From: Oncomelania hupensis
Lineage: Eukaryota > Mollusca > Gastropoda > Littorinimorpha > Pomatiopsidae
Direction: 5' to 3'
DNA length: 64,000 nucleotides
Assembly: GCA_036898135.1 (NCBI GenBank)
Contig: CM072527.1
Coordinates: forward strand, 36,216,213-36,280,212
Shown: one piece after another, positions 53,529 to 64,000 of the stretch
How the letters are laid out: each line of letters begins with the position of its first letter
Position numbering within the stretch: position 1 is the stretch's first letter
Made by a program: the position numbers and the translations under genes
The notes under the pieces: model-generated
What the model was told of the DNA's origin: nothing
The model's database searches: none
What the model saw: the letters and a program-made list of their open reading frames with translations, nothing else

Positions 53529-56500
53529 CTAACCCAAAGACGTCTTTCTTTGTGTCAGATGTTGCTCCAGCATGGCCACGATGGCTGTGTGACGTTTATC
53601 ACGTGCATAATCCACAGCTCTTAATCCATGTTTATCCTTGATGTTGACGTTATGGTTGTGCTGTAGGAGGAGAGCAACAACATCAGTATTGCCATTGATA
53701 CAGGCCCAGTGTAGTGGTGTCTTACTATCATTGTCAGTGATGATGTTGTCAGGGTTATGCTGTAGGAGGAGAGCAACAACATCAGTATGGCCATTGATAC
53801 AGGCATAGTGTAGCGGTGTCTTACTATCATTGTCAGTGATGATGTTGTCAGGGTTGTGCTGTAGGAGGAGAGCAACAAGATCAGTATTGCCAATGATACA
53901 GGCATAGTGTAGCGGTGTCTTACTATCATTGTCAGTGATGATGTTGTCAGGGTTGTGCTGTAGGAGGAGAGCAACAAGATCAGTATGGCCATTGATACAG
54001 GCATAGTGTAGCGGTGTCTTACTATCATTTCAGTGATGATGTTGTCAGGGTTGTGCTGTAGGAGGAGAGCAACAACATCAGTATGGCCCTTGATTCAGGC
54101 ACAGTGTAGCGAAGTCCGACTAGCAATGTTAGTGATGTTGATGTCAGGGTTGTGCTGTAGGAGGAGAGCAACAACATCAGGATGGCCCCTGATACAGGCA
54201 CAGTGTAGTGGTGTCTGACTGTCATTGTCAGTGATGTTGATGTCAGGGTTGTGCTGTAGGAGGAGAGCAACAACATCAGTTTGGCCCCTGATACAGGCAC
54301 AGTGTAGTGGTGTTTGACTGTCATTGTCAGTGATGTTGATGTCAGGGTTGTGCTGTAGGAGGAGAGCAACAACATCAGTATGGCCCATGAGACAGGCACA
54401 GTGTAGCGGTGTTTGACTGTCATTGTCAGTGATGTTGATGTCAGAGTTGTGCTGTAGGAGGAGAGCAACAACATCAGTATGGCCATAATAACAGGCAAAG
54501 TGTAGAGGTGTATCACCATTATCGTCAATGACGTTGATGTCAGGGTTGTGCTGTAGGAGGAGAGCAACAACATCAGTATGGCCAAAGAAGCAGGCATAAT
54601 GTAACGGTGTATTACTATCATTGTTAGTGATGTTGATGTCAGGGTTGTGCTGCAGGAGAAGATTAACAATCTGAGACTGGCCTCTCACACATGCCACATG
54701 CAGTGAAGACATCCCTGTTGTAAGTCTATTGTAGACGATAAGGACTTTGGACTGCTTTGGTACAAGGCTCGCTAAGTTGGTCTGTCCATTCCTGATGTTG
54801 ACGTCAGCATTGTGAAGTAGCAGTGTACGCACGATGTCTGTGTCGTCATTTCCACATGCTATGTGAAGAGCTGAGACTTCATTGTCATTGCGTGTGTTGA
54901 CGTCGGCTCCGTGGTCAACAAGTAGCTTTGTGATGTGGCTATGACGTTTGTAGCAGGCCAGGCGTAACGCTGTTTCTGTGTTGAGTGGTTCATATACACT
55001 TTTCTCTTTGTCGATCTGCTCAGAACAAATTGTTTTCCATCCATGACTGGTCTCTGTGTCCACATTAGCCTGGTGTTGAAGAAGGAAGTCCGCCAGTTCA
55101 TAGCGTCCTTCATAGCAGGCCTTGTGAAGCAAGGTGAAGGCACAGTGCTCTGACAGAGAGAAGTTGATATCAGCATGATAGCGAAGGAGTATCTCAGCGA
55201 TGTCCCAGTGACTGTTATCACAGGCCAGAGCCAGAGGCGTGTGACCAGTACCACAGCGAAGACTGACGTCAGCGTTATTCTTTAGTAACACTTCAGCCAG
55301 CTCTTTCTCTCCGTTCTTACACACAGCGTGCAGGACACTGTGTCCGTTGACTGTTTGTGTGTTGACGTCCGCGCCTTTGGAGATGAGCAGTGTAGCTGTA
55401 TCCAGGTGCTTCTCACTGCAAGCCACAAACAATGGTGTTTGCTTCAGGTGGTCGGTAGCGTTGACGTCAGCCTGTAAGTCAATGAGAAGAGAAGCGATGT
55501 GAGTCTGGCCACACCTTGCAGCATAGTGCAGTGGTGTCATGTTGGTCTTGTTCCTGTCATCCACTGACACGATGTGACAAAGCAGGATCTTGATACCGTT
55601 GATGTCACCTGTACAACAGGCAGTGTTGAAATCAAAGCAGGCATTGTGAGGTGGTTGAGAGCTGTCTGTATTCTGCGCTCTCCGTCTGGCCGCCAGTTGG
55701 GTTGATGTTAGTCCTGTCTTGTTCTTCACAGTCACTGACGCCCCACTTTGCACAACGATCTTGATGACTTCCACCTGCCCAGAGTCAGCGGCCAGGTGTA
55801 ACAACGTGTAGCCTTCTGCGTCCTGTTTGTCCACTTGTCTGTCTACCAGCAGTCGCAGCGCCAGGTACGGTTGTTGGCATGGGAACGTGACGTCAATGAT
55901 GTCATTGCATAGCGCCATCGTCATCAAAGTGCGTGGAATTATGAGAGAGGGGTGACTGCCGCAGTACAAAGGACCGTTGATCAGATCATTGATGTGGCTG
56001 TGGACTGACTGCACATGTTCTGTCAGCCTCTGGTCCACCTGCATCAACGGTAGGCTGAGTTTTTCAGTGGATGGTTTGAGACACTTTTCAGTGTGAGCCT
56101 GAAAAAGATTCCAGACCAGCAGGTGGTCTCCTCGCATCAAAGCAAACAGAAACGCTGTTTGTATAAATATACGAGAATCGGTCATGAGGTTTTTTTCCCG
56201 ACTATGACCGAGACACCACTCAGTGAGACAGGAGGACGGCCCCCATTCAGACCAGTAGAGCAGAGGAAGACCATGCTGATGGTCAACGGCACTGATCAGA
56301 TTTTGCAAACCATCATGGCTTATGCAGTAGTCTTCAAACTCCCGCAGGAATTGTGGGCTGTAGAGACAGGGATGCTGACTCATCTCCAGCAGTCGTCCTC
56401 CGATCATGTCCTCGTACATTCTTTGCATCAGCAGTCTAGTGTTTTCCGGTTTAACTGTTAAAGCCAGACCATTCTTGTCCATTGTCATGACATCTGTATG

Positions 56501-59446
56501 CACGAATTGCACTAAAAACTTGATGTCCACAATTTTCAAAACATGTTCAAGGTCATTAAACATGACAGTTTTGTGCAGAGCAAAAACAGCTGCTTCGTAC
56601 ACAACTCGGTCAACATAACTGTTGCCACTGGGATCAAGTATGAAGCCTTGCCACAGACTGGCATATTCCCGAAGTTTTGCTGGAGAAACCTCTTTGAAAC
56701 CCAACTCCTCAAGCTGCTTCCGGTTGTCGGAATGAAACGTGTTCCAACGGCTATTTCCCTGTATGATTAAGACTAGCAGGGAGCCTATCGCTTCACCATG
56801 ATGTACATCACGCAGCATAGGCACAAAGAGTTTGTGATAGTGACAAAAGGACAGTGGGCGTTGCTGTGGCAATGTAACAGCTTCAACAGATTTGAGCAGT
56901 TTACAGTGCATGGTTTGATCGTACTCTTGCAGCTCTAGCATGACATGAGGATAAACAATGAAGACAATCTTGATTGTATTACACTTGTACTTGTACATAG
57001 CGTGGTTGTAAAAACTGTTGTACTGATCCATGTCTAAGCGAGCAACACCAAAAGCTCCATCAAAAATAACAATCTGCTTCTTGTCGTCAGTTCTTCTCCT
57101 CTTTCTTCCCCAGTCTTTAACACTCGTATAAAAGTTAATGGCAAACCCATGTGTGCTGAACTGATGCCGAATCCCTGAGATGTAGGCCTCTCTCTTGGGT
57201 CCTGGTGATATGCAGAGAAGGACACGACCTTTGTTGTTGAGAGCGTTGATGACTGTGTGGAACTCGCCTTCTGTGAGGATTGCACGGAGGTCATCTGTTT
57301 CATCACAGCTAGTCGTGCTGTCAGTTTCCCCTGGTCAACATCAGGCATACAATGTTAGTTAACATGTCATGCCTGTGTAGAGACTCTTAATTATTTAACG
57401 TAATTTAGCATGGCTGTAATCTGCTAATTTGGGCTGGGTGAACCCAGTGTGAAATAAAGTCAGCACTTGTCTTGATGCAAAATCATCACAATCCAGAACA
57501 GGCCTATTTTATTTTCATACTGCTATAAAGTTTTCTATATTGGTTTGATGTACATAACATAAATATTCATAATATTCTAATACAATTATTGGGTTTGTTT
57601 ACCTCCAGCGTTGTTCCCCATTCTTCAGTACACCATTAATAATCAAGATCAATATTAAAACAGTACAAAATCTGAGTCATAACATCGGGCAGAGCCGATT
57701 GTTTCTATGGTCAAAGGGAAACAGTTCAACTGGTGAAGATACACACAACCCTCTATATATGTGTACCTCAGTCAGGGCAATGTAGATTTTTTATGAGATC
57801 AAGGCAGTGTAAGGTTTTAGCCATCAGAAAATGAAATGAGTTGGACGCTCTGTCTCAGGACAGAAAAACAAATATTTCCTTTACCCCAGTCCTTGCCTCC
57901 ACCCCATCCCTTTCTCATACCTCGTCCTCCTTAGAGCAGTTATTGGTAAATAACTGATTGAGTCCTTACCCGTTGTAGAGGGCGACACTGATCTTGCGGC
58001 GGTGTAGTTGTTGTAGGTGCAGTTATTGTTGACCACCGTGTTGTTGTTCACTTTAGGTTTGTGGGTGAACTTCAGGTTGCCGATGTTGTTGGTGATAGTG
58101 TCAGCGATGTTGGTGGGACAGTTCTCGGTGTTGGTGATGTTCACTTGCGTGTGATGGCCTGTACGAGGTAACACACTGATTGAATAAAGAATGACATTTT
58201 TTTGCACGTGTCAGGCTTTTTTGTTCTGTTCAGTGGTTTTAAAAAAAAATTTTGTTACACATAGGTACATGAAAAAAGCAAAAAAAAATAAATGAGTTTT
58301 TTAAAAGTTGAAAGTACAAAAATCTACCAAAAGGAGAATTTATCAAGACAACTCCTTTAATGTTGAACTATGGTATTTGGGGGAAAAGGTGATCAACAGA
58401 ATTTTCATCAGCATGGAGAATATTTTGCACACCATGAATTTGTTCTTATTGTAAAATATAACTTGGGTAAGTTCCACTCTGTTTGTTTGCAACTGTGTAC
58501 AAATACAAATGTGTAATATGTTTCAGAACAAAATAGGACATCACAATATTATGTTCTATAGTAAAACTGTAAAAGAGCGATCCCTACATTATGACTGTTG
58601 ACTTAAGAAAGAAATCAAATTATGACAACTTAACAGTTTGATACCAGTGTTGATTAATGAGAGAACTAATAGTACTGACGGGATGGTAAAATATAACAGG
58701 TCTGATACATAGTAATAATGATGTTGATGTGAAAAATTACTGACACTAGCTGGATTGAGCAAAAGTATAACTGCACCATCTGATATAGTGGTAATGATGG
58801 TGATATAAAATCTACAGCTACTTGCCGGTTGTGAAAAGATGATAGCTTTATGATCTATATATATAAATTGCTTAGCCGGAAGTCCTTCTTCGCCTCTACT
58901 GTAAAGTTTGTCCGGTATGGACGCTAATCTGGGCAGTTGCTGGGCGCTGCTGATCGGCCTGTTGTGCGCTCAAAACCCGTCAAATCGTTATAGCCGACAT
59001 TTCCTTACCGAACGTTTAACCGTTTCTGAGATAAATAAATAAACAAAATGTCCACAAACTGCAATAGCCTCATTCCGCGCGGCGCTTCCGATTCAACCCG
59101 TGTCAAGAACGTGCCTTTCCGTAATACCGCAAATTTTCTTTTATTTCCATTCAAAACACTTTTGCCCTCATGTCACCAATCTTACCAAATTTTGTGTTTA
59201 ACTAATTAAATTTGATTAATAAAAAATCGAATCGAGGTTTCAGCATGTTTTCCCATATCGACCCAAAAAATTGATGGTCTTTACATGAAGCATTTATAGC
59301 TCACTTAGTAAAATCTTCGCCTACCGTCCAGGCGACCCAAGTTCAAATCTCCGGCGGGTCTCTTTTTTTTTCTTTTTTTTATGTTAATTTTTTTTACACT
59401 ACAATATGAATATTTTTCTTTTTAATTTAGGCTTTTTACTTTTAAC

Positions 59447-59509
<63 letters not shown>

Positions 59510-59541
59510 TATCAACTAATACTAATAATAATAATAATAAC

Positions 59542-59630
<89 letters not shown>

Positions 59631-59699
59631 CTTATATCAAATTTTAGTTTAAAACCTTCGTGTTTTTTATGATTTCTATTTGTATTATTCTTTATTCAA

Positions 59700-59762
<63 letters not shown>

Positions 59763-60763
59763 CATTATTATTACCAAGGATCGGGATGGGGTGGTACGTG
59801 TAGGTAAAAGGGGGCTACGGGTAGGTTTAAAGGGGCATGGGTACGCATAACGGGGATACGGGTATATATAAGGGGGTATGGTGATGGTCGATTCCTTCTA
59901 TACGCTCGATGTGTCCGGGGACACAAATCTACCTACTACCTACTGGTCGATTCCTTTCATCCATACCTGCGAAACGATCAACGGGGAAGTATCAAGGAGG
60001 GTACAGGTAGGTTACAAGGGGGGTACGGAAGGTATCAAGGGGGTATGGGGATGTATCAAGTGGGTTCGGGGAGGTATCAAGGGGGTATGGTGAGGCATCA
60101 TGGGGGGGGGGACGGGAGATATCAGGGGGGGGTATGGTGAGGTATCAAGGGGGATATGGGGAGGTATCATCGTCCAAATGAAACTCGCAGACAACAGTTG
60201 TCTCTCTGTCTACATTTTAAACAGCAACCTGTGTACCCTGGCTTGCCAGGGTACAAAACCACTAGTCTGATATAATGATAATGATGTTGATGTGAAATCT
60301 TCAGCCATTGTCTTGCTGTGAAAAGATGATAGCTTTATGATCCGATATGGTGATAATGATGTTGATATTAAAAACTAAAGCTACTGATCGACTGTCAAAA
60401 GATAACAGCTTTATGATTTGATATAGAGATATGATCTTGATTTGAAATCTTCAACTACTGACCAGCTGTCAAAGATAATAGCTTTATGGTCTGATAATTA
60501 ACGTGATGATGTAGAATCTTCAGCTACTGACCGGGTGGCAGCAGTAATGTGGAATGAAGAGGAGCCATGGCTACAGCGAGACTGCCCACCACCATCTCTC
60601 TGTCACCACCTCCATCCCCACTCCCTCCTTCACCCTGCTGCCGGCTGACGACATCTTGTACAGCTTCAGCAGTTGATGAAGTGACGTCAGCGGTGGAGGT
60701 GTCATCAACATCAGAACAACTGTCGTCAGCTTCACTCATCTTCTCCTGTCTTTTTTCTAAAAG
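53529..60763 (-). CDS. STAND-like/ankyrin-repeat protein, paralogue 2 (3' end disrupted)
   Basis: Exons: 60532-60763 (ATG 60739), 57970-58158, and 57330 leftward. Phases agree at both junctions, giving 1,210 residues to a TGA at 54097-54095. Residues 1-132 are an acidic then Asn-rich leader. About 150-700 is a STAND-NTPase-like region resembling novel STAND 3: [16 protein letters not shown] at the P-loop position lacks the Lys-Ser/Thr of a working Walker [17 protein letters not shown] is the Walker B-like strand; [10 protein letters not shown] is the sensor-like strand. Then come about 17 ankyrin repeats, the last ones near-identical. Beyond the TGA, homologous repeats continue to an ancestral stop at 53531-53529, but a base is also missing near 54029. 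The protein is either C-terminally truncated or a recent pseudogene. Likely a cytoplasmic innate-immune-type scaffold (inference). Confidence 0.78.
53640..54670 (-). repeat. Homogenised 99-bp ankyrin-repeat units
   Basis: About ten consecutive ankyrin repeats share near-identical DNA (for example TTGTGCTGTAGGAGGAGAGC on the plus strand in nearly every unit), spanning the nonsense codon and the 1-nt deletion. This indicates recent unit amplification or gene conversion. Confidence 0.9.
58854..60265 (+). mobile_element. Complete non-autonomous Helitron (1,412 bp)
   Basis: Starts TCTATATATATAAATTGC and ends with a 9-bp-stem hairpin (GTACCCTGG/CCAGGGTAC) then AAAACCACTAG. The paralogous empty site at 2284/2285 reads GATCTGATATAATG, showing insertion exactly between A and T with no target duplication, as Helitrons do. 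There is no Rep/helicase reading frame. The interior has a degenerate tRNA-like B box, three ATT microsatellites (59443-59770) and G-rich GGGGTATC-type minisatellite sequence (about 59985-60170). It lies in the intron between exons 1 and 2 of the STAND-like gene. Confidence 0.93.
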
Positions 60764-60863
60764 CTGAAGAGTAAGAAACAGAGTTTATAGATTAATGACA
60801 TCATCCATTGAAAAACAAACAATAAGTAAATCTATTGAATGATTAATCAACAACACAATAAGT

Positions 60864-61121
60864 TAAACGGAAACTCCGATGGTATGGCCACGCCACCAGA
60901 TCATCAGGCCTTGCAAAGACCATTCTGCAAGGCACAGTGCAAGGAGGTAGAAAAAGAGGGAGACCGAAAAAGAGGTGGGAGGACAACATTCGAGAATGGA
61001 CTGGTTTGACACTGAGCGAAGCCATCAGGGTTGCTGAAGACAGAGAAAGATGGAGTATGCTGGTTAAACGATCATCTGTGGTGCCCCTACGACCTCCGGG
61101 TTACGGGACAGGATAGGATAG
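60864..61121 (+). mobile_element. RTE retrotransposon 3' fragment (duplicated partner)
   Basis: Same 5'-truncated fragment as 2884-3147, ending in GGATA repeats. Its orientation is opposite to the host gene. Confidence 0.9.
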
Positions 61122-61786
61122 GTTAGGACAATAAGAAAAACTCTAATAAACATGATCAAAAATATTAATGCTGCTTCTGCTGCTGATGTGATGATTATGA
61201 TGGTGTGATGATAATAATGATGTGATGATTATGATAATACATGATAATGATTGTTATCTTATAGTGCTAATACTCGATCCATGCTAACACATTGTGCTCA
61301 AGGTACACAGCAGAAGGAAAATAAAGCAGAAAATACAATTAAAGCAGAAAATAAAAATATCTTAACCAATTGAGTAAATATCGTTGAGGAATTAGATGGG
61401 AATGTGCAGGTGAGACCTGTATTACTCTACAGTTTGGCAACCTGGAAGTGAAACAATCCACTAATTAGACAAACACTCATTAGATTAATCAGTCATTGAA
61501 TAATTTAATATGTTACTGTTATTTCTATCATTAGGTATTGAAGTCCAAGAAGTAGAAAGCAGTATATATTATGTATTAGTAACAGAAGTAGTATCATAGC
61601 ATATTATGGCAAAAAGGCTAGTAACAGCCTTTGCCCCTCATGTTATGTCTTAATAAGGGTCTCAGACCCAAACCCTTGGTTTCTGTGGCCTACCTTAGAA
61701 CCTTTTTGCCTCCAAATTAGTGGAGTAGATGCTATCGTTATATAGCTTATAAACACAGGTTTTGAACACACTAAAAGATGGTGCCA

Positions 61787-62090
61787 GATGTTTCTGTATA
61801 AATAGTATCCCCACTTTCTGGAAATTTAGTGCTTTAAATTTCTACTGTCACTGTGTTTCTCCTTTGTTCTTCCTCATTCCTATTCTGTTCTATCAATTTA
61901 CTATACTATCTTCTTCTTTGCTAGACCAGTCACCCACCTTTTTTCTTAAAAACTCTTCCAAAACTCATTATTTGTGTGTAATTTGGGTCAGCTTGGAAAT
62001 ATTGGACTCTTTCTGCCTAATGGTCACTGGGGCTTCCTATGATATTATTTAGCAATGTAGGCATTTTATAGGTATGTGTTTTGTTGATAT
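61787..62090 (+). repeat. Old diverged copy of the 701-bp retroposon family (duplicated partner)
   Basis: Counterpart of 6147-6445, with TATAAATAGTATCCCC and GCTTCCTATGATATTATTTA. Confidence 0.6.
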
Positions 62091-62095
62091 TTTAT

Positions 62096-62882
62096 GTAGT
62101 GGTGTTGGTGGTGTTTTGGAGAGAAAGACGAAGTGATGTGATGAAGTGTGATGGAGTATCATTTGCACACATTCTCTCTCTCTCTCTCCCCAACGCCAAG
62201 TCCTTTGATGACCGCTCACAGTTTTATTTGAAGTACATCATAGGGCAAAGGCAGTGCTCGTGGAGATAACAGCGTGTGCTCTTCTGTGCTGTGTTCTGCC
62301 CTGTGCTGTGTGTTCTGCCCTGTGCTGTGTGTTCTGCCGTGCTGTGAGACCAAAACTGAGCACGGTCGTGTTTTTATCTGGGACCCGCCCGCCGCAACGA
62401 AAGTGATGCTTACGCGTGCCGCGAGCGCCACAAAATCGTTGCCTCTGGCTAATTTGTGTTTGTTGCTAATCTTTATGTCACGTATAACGCGTGAAAAGCT
62501 AACGAATAATAAGCCTATACAAGTTATATATCAACGTAAACGCGGAGATACGACCTTTCTACTGATATAATAATATCGGATCTATCTGCTACGAAATAAA
62601 AATAATATGCAATTTAAGAGGGAGTTCGCCGCTGCTCTTAAGAGTGTCATGACTCTAAACTCAGAATAAATCTTTAATTTAATACAATTATAAATAATAA
62701 TAATAATAATAATAATAATGACAAAGAAAGAACAACGTCTCCTCTTTCCAACGATATGCAATATGGCATGGTTACTATTATGGGTTCCGACTATGACGGA
62801 CTAACTTAGAAATCACCTAACACATTCGCCATAATTACATCTAGACCCGGTACCGTACCCCCTTCTTACAACTTTTTATCTC
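62096..62882. other. Unassigned DNA with a short minisatellite
   Basis: TGTGCTGTGTGTTCTGCCC repeats about three times at 62282-62345. Nothing else is recognisable. Confidence 0.45.
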
Positions 62883-63098
62883 AGGGGCGGATCTTGGGGG
62901 GGTGCAACGGGTGCACGTGCACTCCCCCCCCCCCCCCCCCCCCACGGACGACAAAAAAAAAAAGAAGAAAAAGAAGAAGAAGAAAGAAGAGGAAGGAGAA
63001 AAAGAAGAGGAAGACGAATATTCAGAATATCCATAATATTCATAATAATCATCATGCTAATAATCATCATGCTAATCATCATCATCAGCAGCAGCAGC

Positions 63099-63156
<58 letters not shown>

Positions 63157-63182
63157 GAAGAAGAAGAAGAAGAATAGAGGAC

Positions 63183-63256
<74 letters not shown>

Positions 63257-63285
63257 GAAGAAGAAGAAGAAGAAGAATAGAGGAC

Positions 63286-63364
<79 letters not shown>

Positions 63365-63475
63365 GACAATAAGGAGAAGAAGAAGAAGAAGAAGAAGTTG
63401 TTTAATGAATTTAAAGTCTTTCCACCAAAGTGATACAATAATAATTTATTTAAAGTCTTTCCACCAAAGTGATAC

Positions 63476-63571
<96 letters not shown>

Positions 63572-63934
63572 CGTCATTTACCTCAAAGATGCATTCTCTC
63601 CTATTTTCTTTCCCATATCAATCCCTGCCCTCTTCACGCCTCAATCTCCTGTTACCCCCACCCCCTCCCTCCTTTCTTCTTTCGTTTACTCACACTCACC
63701 AATCGGCCTACACATGTTAGACATGTAACAGCTCAAACTCAACAACAAAAGAAAGTGTAACACATGTATGTCATGGGCGTTTTGCCCATAAACTGTTGTT
63801 TTGAAAGAATAACTGTTCTTTGCTATGAATCTGAGGTAAGATACAAAAACTTCTCTCTATCCCCTCCCCCCCCCCCCCCCCAAAAAAAAAAAAAAAAAAA
63901 GTGCACCCTCCCGCGTGAACCTGCTGATCCGCCC
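62883..63934 (+). mobile_element. Non-autonomous hAT element filled with (AAT)n
   Basis: The left end CAGGGGCGGATCTTGGGGG and the right end ...CTGATCCGCCCTTG form a short inverted repeat (11 of 12 bases). Flanks TTTATCT and TTAATCT are similar but imperfect, so the target duplication is uncertain. The interior is poly-C, GAA and long AAT microsatellites (about 63097-63580) separated by copies of AAAAAGAAGAAGAAGAA plus AGAGGACAATAATAA. No transposase. Confidence 0.65.
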
Positions 63935-64000
63935 TTGTTAATCTGTTTTCCGATGTGTATGTCCCTATAAAACTAATATTTAATTTAAGTATAATGCTAA

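Larger units (their letters stand above)
57573..62095. repeat. Segmental duplication, copy 2 (partner 1004-6460)
   Basis: Collinear with copy 1 except for a private Helitron at 58854-60265 and absence of copy 1's retroposon/hAT nest. It shares the two 5' coding exons, the RTE 3' fragment and upstream DNA. Confidence 0.9.

Overview
This is eukaryotic, animal-type genomic DNA. It is AT-rich, intron-bearing and crowded with microsatellites, tRNA-derived SINEs and four kinds of transposon (Tc1, hAT and Helitron DNA elements; RTE, CR1/Ingi-like and Tx1/L1-like non-LTR elements; a Gmr1-like Ty3/gypsy element). The element mix, an expanded STAND-like/ankyrin gene family and the RTE and SINE types suggest a marine lophotrochozoan, most likely a mollusc. 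This is inference; no species marker is visible. Nothing prokaryotic was seen.

Layout. 1-6460: the 5' exons of a STAND-like/ankyrin gene (minus strand, paralogue 1), with a Tc1-like element in an intron and a hAT element nested in a retroposon. 7360-14640: retroposon fragments and two RTE elements lying head to head. 14657-21078: an RTE copy split by a 5.5 kb LTR retrotransposon (15216-20732, 5-bp target duplication) that encodes gag-protease-integrase but has lost most of its reverse transcriptase. 21290-24867: a small inverted-repeat element, a SINE and unassigned DNA. 24868-30150: a long non-LTR retrotransposon whose ORF1 carries a 2A translational-recoding peptide; both ends lie in (TC)n. 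31353-36029: a four-exon cellular gene (plus strand, 396 aa, possibly apolipoprotein-L-like) with phase-matched introns and strikingly repeated 3' splice sites. 36118-38932: two large minisatellites (57 bp and 30 bp). 39611-40311: a full-length 701-bp retroposon. 42489-51660: Helitron pieces surrounding a Tx1/L1-like LINE with a tandemly triplicated inter-ORF region. 51719-53068: an older LINE fragment and a MITE. 53529-60763: STAND-like/ankyrin paralogue 2 (minus strand, three recognisable exons), interrupted by a complete non-autonomous Helitron and carrying a nonsense codon and a 1-nt deletion near its 3' end. 62883-63934: a non-autonomous hAT element filled with (AAT)n.

Only two host loci are convincing: the STAND-like/ankyrin pair and the 31353-36029 gene. 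The pair is especially useful because each paralogue acts as the empty site for insertions in the other, fixing the ends of the Tc1, Helitron and retroposon insertions to the base.
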